Below, piece by piece: positions 19,231-26,631 of a DNA stretch of 32,287 bases. A program made the position numbers and the translations under genes. The notes under the pieces are model-generated. The model did not search any database. It was given only the letters and a program-made list of their open reading frames with translations, and had not been told where the DNA came from. The stretch is from Bacteroidales bacterium (GTDB lineage: Bacteria; Bacteroidota; Bacteroidia; Bacteroidales; Rikenellaceae). The stretch spans positions 1 through 32,287 of the forward strand of contig CASPAC010000018.1 of assembly GCA_949419965.1 (NCBI GenBank), read 5' to 3'. Position 1 is the stretch's first letter. Every line of letters starts with the position of its first letter.

Positions 19231-19453
19231 TTTTTATAAAGTGAAAGGTGAAGAGTGAAAAGTGAATTTCCGGGTTTCAACGCGGTGCCATTCTGAATGA
19301 AGTCAAAGGCTCCGAAACAGAAGAATGACGGCCGAATATCTCCAATCGGAATTCAACTATGCGGCTGCGGTCTGCGGAACCCGCGGTGCAACTCCATGAG
19401 CTGCACCGCGAATCAGCCGGACAACCGAATTTTTAATTCTTAATTTTTAATTT
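19231..19453. repeat. Non-coding gap inside the hexuronate operon
   Basis: This 223-base gap between kdgK and eda holds GTGAAAGGTGAAGAGTGAAA-type repeats (19251-19266), a TTTTTAATTCTTAATTTTTA repeat near 19431 and a 9-bp hairpin (CGCGGTGCA, 19382-19390, with TGCACCGCG, 19402-19410). The hairpin lacks a U-run on the minus strand, so it is more likely an mRNA processing or stabilising structure than a terminator. No gene or clear promoter is seen. Confidence 0.5.
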
Positions 19454-20473
19454 CTAACGCTGTACGCGCCCGTTGGCGTTGCCGCCGGCCAAGGATTCGA
19501 CCTCCTCGACCGAAACGAGGTTGAAGTCGCCGTTGATGGTGTGCTTCAACGCCGAAGCGGCCACGGCGAACTCGAGGGCCTCGCCCTGCGTGGGCTTGGT
19601 CAGCAGACCGTGGATGATACCGCCGGAGAACGAATCGCCGCCGCCGACGCGGTCGATGATGGGATCGATGTCGTAACGCTTCGACTCGTAGAACTCCTGG
19701 CCGTTGTAAATCATGGCTTTCCACCCGTTGTGCGTAGCGGAGAAAGACTCGCGGAGCGTAGAGATGACATATTTGAACCCGAACGTCTCGGCCATCTGAC
19801 GGAAGATGCCCTTGTAACCCTCGGCGTTGGTCTCGCCGCCCTCGACGTTGGCGTCGGGCTTGAAACCGAGACACAGCTCGGCGTCCTCCTCGTTACCGAT
19901 GCAGACGTCGACGTACTGCATCAAAGGACGCATGATGGACTGGGCCTTCTCCTTGGTCCAGAGCTTCTTGCGGAAATTGAGGTCGACCGAAACCGTAACG
20001 CCGTGACGCTTGGCAGCCTCGCAGGCCAGGCGGGTGAGTTCGGCGGCCTTGTCGGAGATGGCCGGGGTGATGCCCGACCAATGGAACCACTGGGCACCCT
20101 CCATGACGGCGTCGAAATCGAAGTCGGCGACGTCGGCCTCGGCGATGGCCGAGTGGGCGCGGTCGTAGATGACCTTCGAAGGACGCATCGAAGCACCCGT
20201 CTCGAGGTAGTAGATACCTACGCGGTCGCCGCCGCGGGCGATGAAGTCGGTGCGGACACCGTACTTGCGCAACGCATTGACAGCCGACTGACCGATCTCG
20301 TGCTTGGGCAACTTGGTGACGAAGTAGGCTTCGTGGCCGTAGTTGGCGCAGCTGACAGCCACGTTGGCCTCGCCGCCGCCATAGACGACATCGAACGAAT
20401 CGGACTGAACGAAACGGGTGTTGCCGGGCGTCGAGAGACGCAGCATGATCTCACCCAAAGTGACGATTTTCAT
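19454..20473 (-). CDS. kdgK: 2-keto-3-deoxygluconate kinase
   Basis: KdgK phosphorylates KDG to KDPG with ATP. The 339-residue PfkB-family protein shows the N-terminal substrate-binding GGGEANVAV (residues 32-40), VSVDLNFRKKLW (161-172), and the PfkB signature DRVGGGDSFSGG with catalytic base Asp280. It starts 18 bases after the uxaC stop, which indicates tight coupling as the second gene of the operon. PfkB substrate choice is assigned mainly from the operon context and overall resemblance to KdgK. Confidence 0.94.
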   Translation of the reverse strand: MKIVTLGEIMLRLSTPGNTRFVQSDSFDVVYGGGEANVAVSCANYGHEAYFVTKLPKHEIGQSAVNALRKYGVRTDFIARGGDRVGIYYLETGASMRPSKVIYDRAHSAIAEADVADFDFDAVMEGAQWFHWSGITPAISDKAAELTRLACEAAKRHGVTVSVDLNFRKKLWTKEKAQSIMRPLMQYVDVCIGNEEDAELCLGFKPDANVEGGETNAEGYKGIFRQMAETFGFKYVISTLRESFSATHNGWKAMIYNGQEFYESKRYDIDPIIDRVGGGDSFSGGIIHGLLTKPTQGEALEFAVAASALKHTINGDFNLVSVEEVESLAGGNANGRVQR

Positions 20474-20491
20474 AGGGTTATGACAGTTTGT

Positions 20492-21904
20492 TTAGAATTT
20501 GAAATAGTTCTTGGCATTGCGGTAGCAGACGCCCTCTACGATCTCGCGGCCGATGAAGTCGATCTCGGAAGCGGGGAGCAGTCCCTGCTCGATGTCGTTG
20601 CCCAGGAGGTTGCAGAGCGTACGGCGGAAATACTCGTGGCGCGGGTAGGAAAGGAACGACCGCGAATCGGTGAGCATGCCCACGAAGCGGCTCAGCAGAC
20701 CCAGCGTCGAAAGCGCATTCATCTGCTTCTCCATGCCGTCCTTCTGGTCGAGGAACCACCAGCCCGACCCGAACTGGATCTTGCCGGCGCCGTAGCGGCC
20801 GTCCTGGAAGTTGCCCAGCATGGTGGCGACCAACTCGTTGTCGCGGGGATTGAGGTTGTAGATGATGGTCTTGGTGAGTTTGTCGTTGCGGTCGAGCATG
20901 TCGAAGAACTTGGACATGGTCTTGCCGACAGTGAAGTCGCCGATCGAATCGAAACCGGTATCGGGACCCAACTGCCTGAACATGCGCGAATTGTTATCGC
21001 GGATGGCACCGTAGTGGAACTGCTGCGTCCAACCCGTCTCGTGGTCCATAACGGCGAACTCGACCATCATGGCCGTCTTGAACTTGCGGATCTCCTCGCG
21101 CGACAGCTCCGTACCGCCGTACACCTTATTAAAGATGGCGTCGATCTCGGCCTGCGTGTAATCCTCGGCGTAGAACTCCTCGATGCCGTGGTCGGAGAGG
21201 CGGCAGCCGACCTCCCCGAAGAACTTATGCCGCACGCGCAGGGCGTCGATGACGTCGGCGAACTTGCTGATCGAGACGCCCGAGACCTCGGAGAGCTTCT
21301 CCATGTAGGCGCGGAAATTGGCGGGCACCTCGACGGCCATGGCCTTGTCGGGGCGCCACGTGGGCAGCATCCGCACGGCGAAGCCGTCCTTGGCGACCTT
21401 GATATGGTGCTCCAGCGAATCGACGGGATCGTCCGTCGTGCAGACGACCTCGACATTGTAGTGCTGCATCAAACCGCGGGCGAAACGCTCGGGCTTCTGC
21501 AGCTGCTCGGTGCAGCAATCGTAGATCTCGCGCGCCGTCTGGGGATTGAGGAGCTTCGAGACGCCGAAAGCCGTCTTGAGCTCGAGGTGGGTCCAGTGGT
21601 AGAGCGGATTACGCATGGTATAGGGCACCGTCTCGGCCCACTTTTCGAACTTTTCCCAGTCGGAAGTATCCTTGCCCGTGCAGTAACGCTCGTCGACGCC
21701 GTTGGTGCGCATCGCACGCCACTTATAATGGTCGCCCTCCAGCCAGATCTTCGACAAGTTGTCGAAACGGTGGTTCGAAGCCACATACTCGGGAATCAGG
21801 TGGCAGTGGTAGTCGATGATCGGCATTTTGGCTGCATGATCGTGGTAAAGACGCTCTGCAGCAGAAGTTTGCAACAAGAAATTGTCGTCGTTGAACTGTT
21901 TCAT
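20492..21904 (-). CDS. uxaC: Uronate (glucuronate/galacturonate) isomerase
   Basis: UxaC converts D-galacturonate to D-tagaturonate and D-glucuronate to D-fructuronate. The 470-residue length equals that of the E. coli enzyme. The amidohydrolase-fold metal motif is present as IIDYHCHL (His33 and His35), and a conserved RNNSRMFRQLGPDTGFDS-like segment (residues about 302-320) follows. The start MKQFNDDNFL at 21904 matches the family; the reading frame's extension to 22060 would cross the promoter. First gene of the operon, divergent from the DUF4861 gene. Confidence 0.96.
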   Translation of the reverse strand: MKQFNDDNFLLQTSAAERLYHDHAAKMPIIDYHCHLIPEYVASNHRFDNLSKIWLEGDHYKWRAMRTNGVDERYCTGKDTSDWEKFEKWAETVPYTMRNPLYHWTHLELKTAFGVSKLLNPQTAREIYDCCTEQLQKPERFARGLMQHYNVEVVCTTDDPVDSLEHHIKVAKDGFAVRMLPTWRPDKAMAVEVPANFRAYMEKLSEVSGVSISKFADVIDALRVRHKFFGEVGCRLSDHGIEEFYAEDYTQAEIDAIFNKVYGGTELSREEIRKFKTAMMVEFAVMDHETGWTQQFHYGAIRDNNSRMFRQLGPDTGFDSIGDFTVGKTMSKFFDMLDRNDKLTKTIIYNLNPRDNELVATMLGNFQDGRYGAGKIQFGSGWWFLDQKDGMEKQMNALSTLGLLSRFVGMLTDSRSFLSYPRHEYFRRTLCNLLGNDIEQGLLPASEIDFIGREIVEGVCYRNAKNYFKF

Positions 21905-21929
21905 GATAGGTATGCAGTTTTTCAGTTTG

Positions 21930-21960
21930 TAAAAATAGCAATTATATGCGAATCGCCAAT
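21930..21960 (-). promoter_or_regulatory. Candidate promoter of the hexuronate operon
   Basis: On the minus strand ATTG (21960-21957) is followed after 19 bases by TATTTTTA (21937-21930), one off the -7 consensus at the last position. It would give a leader of about 20 bases before uxaC. Confidence 0.5.
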
Positions 21961-21972
21961 GTGAAAAATTAC

Positions 21973-22014
21973 CAAATAAAGTATAATATTTGCCGAAAGA
22001 ATGCATTATTTGCC
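21973..22014. promoter_or_regulatory. Candidate operator between uxaC and DUF4861 genes
   Basis: The segment contains an inverted repeat, CAAATA (21973-21978), 8 bases, TATTTG (21987-21992). It also contains two direct TATTTGCC-type sites ending at 21994 and 22014, exactly 20 bases apart (two helical turns). It lies between the two divergent promoters, so one regulator could act on both. The regulator is not in the window. Confidence 0.35.
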
Positions 22015-22020
22015 ACTTCG

Positions 22021-22052
22021 ATTGGCCGGTAAGCGAAAAGTACGTAATTTTG
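22021..22052 (+). promoter_or_regulatory. Promoter of the DUF4861 gene
   Basis: ATTG (22021-22024), 20 bases, TAATTTTG (22045-22052): one mismatch in the -33 box and a perfect -7 box. The ATG follows 36 bases later. Confidence 0.65.
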
Positions 22053-22088
22053 CCGCACAATCAACGCAACCAATTTCGCGATAACATC

Positions 22089-23198
22089 ATGAACCGTTCA
22101 ATCATCCTGGGAGCCGCCCTGCTGGCGCTGGCTTCCTGTACGCACGACGTACGAATCGAAGTGACCAATGCATCGCAGTCGGTGGCGCACGACCGCACGG
22201 TGGAAATCGCCTGGTCGGAACTCCGCGGCGTCACGCCCGAAAACGTCGTTGTTCTCAACGACGAGGGAGAACAGATTCCCTCGCAGACGATCTATGCCGG
22301 CAGCGAAACGCCGCAGTCGCTGATCTTCCAGGCCGACGCCGAACCCGGCCGGACCCTGCGCTTCACCGTTTCGGCGGGCGAACGCAAGGAGTTCGAATCC
22401 AAGGTCTACGGCCGTCAGGTGCCCGAACGCTACGACGACTATGCGTGGGAAAACGACAAGGTGGCCTACCGCCTCTACGGTCCGGCGCTGGAGACCTCGC
22501 CCGAGAAACTCATCACGCCGGGCATCGACGTGTGGGTGAAGTCGACCGACCGGCTGGTGATCGACGAACGCTACGCCCGCGGCAACTACCACCACGACTA
22601 CGGCGACGGCATGGACTGCTACAAAGTGGGCGTCACGCTGGGTTCGGGCGCTTCGCTTCCCTTCGTGGGCGGCAAATTCCGGATGATGGGCCACAACTAC
22701 GCCGGGCAGCGCACGCTCGACAACGGCCCGATCCGCACCACGGTGGAACTGACCTACGCTCCGTTCGAAGTCGACGGCAAGGAAGTGGCGCTTGTGAAGA
22801 CCATCTCGCTCGATGCAGGCTCGCACTTCTCGCGCATGGAAAACCGCTATACGGGCGCCGAGATGCCGATCGCGGCAGGCGTCGTGCGTCATGACGTCAA
22901 GGAATTCGCCCAAGGCGCCGGCTGGCTGGCCCTGCGCGAAGCCGCCTCGGACTCCGACGACCCCGCACGAGACGGCGACATCTACCTGGCCATCGTACTG
23001 CCCGGAGCCGAGATTCTGCCCGACACGCTGGGGCATGCGCTGGCCGTGAAGACGGCGGCCGACGGCGAACCGCTGGTCTACTATGCCGGTTCGGGCTGGA
23101 GCAAGGGCGGCATCGACGACATGGAGCAATGGGAGCGGATGACGGCCGAGTTCTCGGCGTCGCTGGCCGAACCTCTCCAGGTCAAAATCGTCAGATAG
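22089..23198 (+). CDS. DUF4861 family lipoprotein
   Basis: A 369-residue predicted lipoprotein. The leader MNRSIILGAALLALASC gives lipidated Cys17. The body is beta-rich and resembles DUF4861, a Bacteroidota family I recall from polysaccharide-utilisation settings; I do not know of a proven reaction and none is assigned. His-rich GNYHHDYGDGMDCYKVG (residues about 174-190) and GGKFRMMGHNYAGQR are the most striking conserved-looking stretches and could be an active site. It diverges from the uxa operon and shares its control region, so a role in uronate-polymer use is likely by context. A strong terminator follows. Confidence 0.85.
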   Translation: MNRSIILGAALLALASCTHDVRIEVTNASQSVAHDRTVEIAWSELRGVTPENVVVLNDEGEQIPSQTIYAGSETPQSLIFQADAEPGRTLRFTVSAGERKEFESKVYGRQVPERYDDYAWENDKVAYRLYGPALETSPEKLITPGIDVWVKSTDRLVIDERYARGNYHHDYGDGMDCYKVGVTLGSGASLPFVGGKFRMMGHNYAGQRTLDNGPIRTTVELTYAPFEVDGKEVALVKTISLDAGSHFSRMENRYTGAEMPIAAGVVRHDVKEFAQGAGWLALREAASDSDDPARDGDIYLAIVLPGAEILPDTLGHALAVKTAADGEPLVYYAGSGWSKGGIDDMEQWERMTAEFSASLAEPLQVKIVR

Positions 23199-23248
23199 TT
23201 TCGCAGGCAGGGATTTTTCTGCGATCCCTACCCTTTCAGCCATCCGTT

Positions 23249-23290
23249 GCGACCCGGGAATAGTCCCGGGTCGCTTTCTGTTTGTTTTTC
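23249..23290 (+). terminator. Intrinsic terminator of the DUF4861 gene
   Basis: A perfect 10-bp stem, GCGACCCGGG with CCCGGGTCGC, around a 6-base loop. TTTCTGTTTGTTTTTC follows, a strong U-rich tract. Confidence 0.9.
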
Positions 23291-23311
23291 TCCCGCTTTG
23301 CACTATCTTCG
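23281..23311 (+). promoter_or_regulatory. Promoter entering right copy of repeat A
   Basis: TTTG (23281-23284), 19 bases, TATCTTCG (23304-23311). The -33 box falls within the U-tract of the preceding terminator. It would transcribe repeat A, B and possibly the fragment at 24190. Confidence 0.5.
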
Positions 23312-23413
23312 CTCCCGGCAACTTCACACCCGGAGTGACAAGGGTTACGGCTCTTTGTCAGTGTGGTTTGTAGATTCAGCAGTCCGCTGGCAGCGTAATG
23401 GCGCGGGAGGGTT
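23298..23413 (+). repeat. Repeat A, right copy
   Basis: Matches 271-387 (opposite strand) over about 116 bases with few differences. The shared parts are TTGCACTATCTTCGCT, CCGGCAACTTCACACCCGGA, GTGACAAGGGTTACGGCTCT, AGATTCAGCAGTCCGCTGGC and GCGTAATGGCGCGGGAGGGT. Identity stops abruptly after GGGTT in both copies, giving a defined boundary. Confidence 0.85.
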
Positions 23414-23499
23414 GATAAGAAATAGTTGTTTGGGTAATTCACGGCGTCGAATGAACCGCAGCCGAGTCCGGTTTTGACAGAGGTACGGGAGGTGTTCTC

Positions 23500-23578
23500 G
23501 TGCCGAAGCCCGCGGGGCGAGCCCCGTTAAGAACGGGGATTTGTAAATTCTGCGAGCCTCCGCAGGGCGGGGCTTCGG
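23500..23578 (+). repeat. Repeat B, right copy
   Basis: A 79-base palindromic element starting GTGCCGAAGCC and ending GGGCTTCGG. Relative to the left-edge copy it has an extra segment of about 29 bases that includes its own hairpin (CCCCGTTAAGAACGGGG). It could be a MITE-like or REP-like unit. No target duplication is obvious. Confidence 0.65.
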
Positions 23579-23710
23579 CTCGCCCGGCTGAAGCCGGATT
23601 GTAGTTCTACAAACCGCAGCCGCCCGAGCATCTTTTCTCTTTACCTACTCGCGTTGCCGCCAGTTGCATATTCCAGTCTGCTGCGGAGTTTGCGAACAAT
23701 TCAGTAGTTT

Positions 23711-24149
23711 GTCATTCTGAGGAGCAGAGCGACGAAGAATCTGTATGCTGACGATACAGATGTTTGACTGCACTTCGTTTGTCGTTCACTTCTTTGCAAA
23801 GAGCCGCTGCAACCGTCATGTTGAGCGCAGCGAAACATCTGTAACCTTGCCCAGAATAGATTCTTGACTGCACTTCGTTTGTCTCTCTCCTCCTTGCTCG
23901 GCATAGTCCGCAAGCGGCCTCTGCACTCGCTGCGTTCGTCGATCCGCTCCGCTCAGAATGACAATTATGGCAAGCATGCCCCACATTGCGGCTATTTCTC
24001 TGGTGCGGAAGAGCCGATGCCAAGGTTTCAACCCTTGCGCCCGGGGCCGGCTCGCGCTGAAAGCGCGACCCCCGCAGCCGGCCCGGGCGAGCACACGAAG
24101 AATGAATATTGCTGATTAATAGATTCTTCGGCTTCGCCTCAGAATGACG
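23711..24149. repeat. Cluster of REP-like elements
   Basis: Several copies of a short motif in both orientations: CATTCTGAGGAGCAGAGCGA then CGAAGAATCT (23711-23741), CCGCTCCGCTCAGAATGAC (about 23943-23961) and AGATTCTTCGGCTTCGCCTC then AGAATGAC (24122-24149). A second motif, TTGACTGCACTTCGTTTGTC, occurs at 23764-23783 and 23865-23884. Such units are widespread intergenic repeats in this lineage. Confidence 0.6.
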
Positions 24150-24189
24150 AACTGCTTCTTAATTGTGCATTGTGAATTTTAAATTGTGA

Positions 24190-24579
24190 ATTCTGAATTG
24201 TTTCCCTCTCCGCCGCATTCCATTCAGCGATTGCTACACAACGCCTGCTGCGGGCTACCGCAATTACACGGTGGGAGCCTTGACGAGCGTCAGTGCGGTC
24301 GGCCGTTGTTGGGGGTCGTCGTCGTTCTCGACAGGCAGCTACTTTGCGGCCAGCCTCCACGGAACTGCCACCGAAATCAGTCCGGTACATCAAGGCTACC
24401 GCGCACACGCTTTCTCCGTGCGCTGCGTCCAAGCATCTGCAAAAGTTGCCCTTTTTACCTGCCGCACTCACCGGACATCGTCTCCAATAACCGGAGATGA
24501 AGTCCGGCGGCCGGCGCCACCGAAAATAACGATGACCTCAACAGCATCGGCCGGAAACCGCAAAAAGAGCCACCGATAA
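24190..24579 (+). pseudogene. Orphan C-terminal fragment of a lectin-fold (FISUMP/DGR-target-like) domain, copy 1
   Basis: The open frame has no credible start and begins right after a stop at 24187. It encodes SDCYTTPAAGYRNYTVGA, then GRCWGSSSF and AFSVRCVQAS. The PAAGYR...G.L..V..G...W.SSS...VRCVQ pattern is typical of the C-type-lectin-like C-terminal domain in FISUMP proteins and in targets of diversity-generating retroelements. After RCVQAS it continues without family resemblance to a stop at 24579. Flanks at 24242-24261 and 24418-24440 are identical to those of the copy near 31345. It lacks the N-terminal parts of such proteins, so I call it a fragment; a silent donor cassette is another reading. 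Confidence 0.6.
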
Positions 24580-24588
24580 AAACAGCAA

Positions 24589-24613
24589 GCGCCGCTCCTA
24601 AAAGGAGCGGCGC
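24589..24613 (-). terminator. Terminator of the DUF349-pyrG-yidC group
   Basis: A perfect 11-bp stem (GCGCCGCTCCT with AGGAGCGGCGC) and a 3-base loop. The minus strand continues TTGCTGTTTTTATC. It lies 96 bases past the yidC stop. Confidence 0.85.
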
Positions 24614-24708
24614 CGACCATTGCATGATGCAAACCGGAAACAAGACCGACCAGCCTCACCCGGACAAGCCGCGAACAAACCGCACCCGCTCCCGGATGCC
24701 GCAGAAGC

Positions 24709-26631
24709 CTACTTCTTCCTCCGGGCCTGCTGCTGGGCCTCCTGCTGGCGCAGAAGTTCTTCGTAGCGCTGCTGGAATTTCGACTTCTTGCCTTTCGATT
24801 TCTTGGCAGCATTGGCGTCCATGATCGCCTGTATCTTGCTGTCGTCGACCATGCGGCGGATGACCAGCGTCTGACCGATGGTCAGCAAGTTGGAAACCAG
24901 ATAATAGAAACACAGACCGCTGGCGTAGTCGTTGAACCAGAAGAGCAGCATCAGCGGCATCATGTAGAGCATCATGAACTTCATGCCGGCCATCTGGGGC
25001 TGCGAAGAAGCGGTCTGCTGGTAGTTGTAATAGGAATAGGCGAAGGTCGAAAGACACATCAGGAGGGCGAACAACGAAACGTGGTCGCCGTAGAACGGAA
25101 TCGAGAACGGCAGGTCGAAGATGCTGTCGTAGGACGAAAGGTCGTGCGACCACAGGAACGACTGCCCGCGCAACTCGATCGAAGCCGGCAGGAAACGGAA
25201 GACGGCGATAAGGATGGGCATCTGGATCAGCATGGGGATGCAGCCGCCCATGGGGTTGATGCCGGCCTTCTTGTAGAGCTCCATGGTCGCCTGCTGGCGC
25301 TTCATGGCATCCTCCTGCCTGGGATATTTCTTGTTGAGCTCGTCGACCTGGGGCTTGATCAGCCGCATTTTGGCCATCGAAACGTAGCTCTTGTAGGTCA
25401 TGGGCGAGATGACGAGGCGGATGAGCACGGCGAGAATCAGAATAATGACGCCGAAACTGCCGATGTAGTTGCGCAGGAAATCGAAGACCGGAATCACGCA
25501 CCAGCGGTTGATCCAGCCGAAGATGCCCCATCCCAGCGGAATGAGCCGCTCCAGCGACAGCCGCTCGCCGCCGACCTCGACCTTGCGCAGGATCGAATAC
25601 TTGTTGGGGCCGAAATAGAAAGCGAAGTCGTAGCCCTGGGTCTGCACCGTGTAGGGCACCGACATAGCGGCCGAAAAACGCTTCATGCAACCGCTGCCGG
25701 GCCGCTCGGTATCGAACTTCAAGACAGCGTGCGACACATGCTGCGGCGCGATGAATACCGACGAGAAGAACTGCTGCTTGAAGGCCACCCAGTCGACCGG
25801 CTCGTCGACGTTCTCCGACTTGCTCTCCTCGCTCATGCCCAGCTCCTCGATCGAACTTGCACCGGGGAAACGGTAGGCGACGGTGGTATACATGTTCTCG
25901 TTCTTGAACCCGCGCTCGTTCTGATAGGAGACGTTGCTCCACTCGATGCCGATCGAAGACTGGTCGGCCATGACGGGAGCCATGTTGACCATGCGCACGT
26001 TGAAGTCCACCAGGTAGTCGCGCTGGGGCGTACGCTCGTTGTGGATGAGGTATTCATACTCGAGCCAGGCACCCTCGCCGACGGGCAGACGCATCACGAC
26101 GGAATGCGTGCCGTCGGCCGACGTGCGCACGGGCTCGGCCCGGAACACATACTCCGACGTATTGATGTCGGCGGCGTGCAGGCCGTTGCGCAGGTAGAAC
26201 GTGAGGGCGAATTCGGCGCTCGCGGGGTCGAAAAGCTCCACGGGGCTCTCCGACGCATAACGGTCGTAGTCCTTGAGCGTCACGCCCTTGATCTGACCGC
26301 CGCGCGTGGAGAAGAGCACCTTCATCACGTCGTTCTCCACGGTGAACTCCTCGGCCTGCGCATTCTCGGCTTCGGCGAGCAGGGCACCCACGGCCGAAAC
26401 ACGCCGTTCGAGCCGCTGGGCCCGGGCCGTACTGTCGGTGCGGTCGGTCGACCCGGCGACCGTCGGACCCTCCGCGACCTCGGGTTCGAGGGTCTGGCGG
26501 ATCGAATCCTGGTAGGCCCGGTAGGCGGCCACTTCCTGCTGATAACGTTTCTGGTCTTGGTTCAACACATAGTAGAAACCCGCGAAGACCAGCGCGAGCA
26601 CCACGATCGTGACGATTGATTTCTTATCCAT
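24709..26631 (-). CDS. yidC: Membrane protein insertase YidC
   Basis: YidC inserts and folds inner-membrane proteins, alone or with Sec. The 640-residue protein has the Gram-negative layout: a first helix at residues 5-22, then a large periplasmic domain (about 85-360). The conserved five-helix core follows, with the groove arginine Arg405 in LAVLIRLVISPM and the cytoplasmic KPQVDELNKKYPRQEDAMKR coiled segment. A basic C-terminal tail (KKSKGKKSKFQQRYEELLRQ) probably contacts ribosomes. It follows pyrG after 246 bases in which I see no feature, and ends in a strong terminator. Confidence 0.97.
   Translation of the reverse strand: MDKKSIVTIVVLALVFAGFYYVLNQDQKRYQQEVAAYRAYQDSIRQTLEPEVAEGPTVAGSTDRTDSTARAQRLERRVSAVGALLAEAENAQAEEFTVENDVMKVLFSTRGGQIKGVTLKDYDRYASESPVELFDPASAEFALTFYLRNGLHAADINTSEYVFRAEPVRTSADGTHSVVMRLPVGEGAWLEYEYLIHNERTPQRDYLVDFNVRMVNMAPVMADQSSIGIEWSNVSYQNERGFKNENMYTTVAYRFPGASSIEELGMSEESKSENVDEPVDWVAFKQQFFSSVFIAPQHVSHAVLKFDTERPGSGCMKRFSAAMSVPYTVQTQGYDFAFYFGPNKYSILRKVEVGGERLSLERLIPLGWGIFGWINRWCVIPVFDFLRNYIGSFGVIILILAVLIRLVISPMTYKSYVSMAKMRLIKPQVDELNKKYPRQEDAMKRQQATMELYKKAGINPMGGCIPMLIQMPILIAVFRFLPASIELRGQSFLWSHDLSSYDSIFDLPFSIPFYGDHVSLFALLMCLSTFAYSYYNYQQTASSQPQMAGMKFMMLYMMPLMLLFWFNDYASGLCFYYLVSNLLTIGQTLVIRRMVDDSKIQAIMDANAAKKSKGKKSKFQQRYEELLRQQEAQQQARRKK

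Larger units (their letters stand above)
23199..24708. other. Gene-free repeat island, 1.5 kb
   Basis: The island holds, in order, a terminator (23249), a promoter and repeat A (23281-23413), repeat B (23500-23578), a cluster of REP-like units (23711-24149), a lectin-like gene fragment (24190-24579) and a terminator for yidC (24589). I see no intact gene, tRNA or insertion sequence. A GC-rich hairpin-prone stretch lies at about 24031-24088. Confidence 0.7.

Noticed and set aside
15421..19239. Long plus-strand open frame of over 1200 codons across uxaB, exuT and eda
   Set aside because: It spans three well-supported minus-strand genes and their gaps and has no domain resemblance.
24190..24579. 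An active diversity-generating retroelement in this window
   Set aside because: No reverse transcriptase, Avd-like accessory gene or template repeat is present, the lectin-like frames are fragments, and the core differences are not limited to adenine positions.
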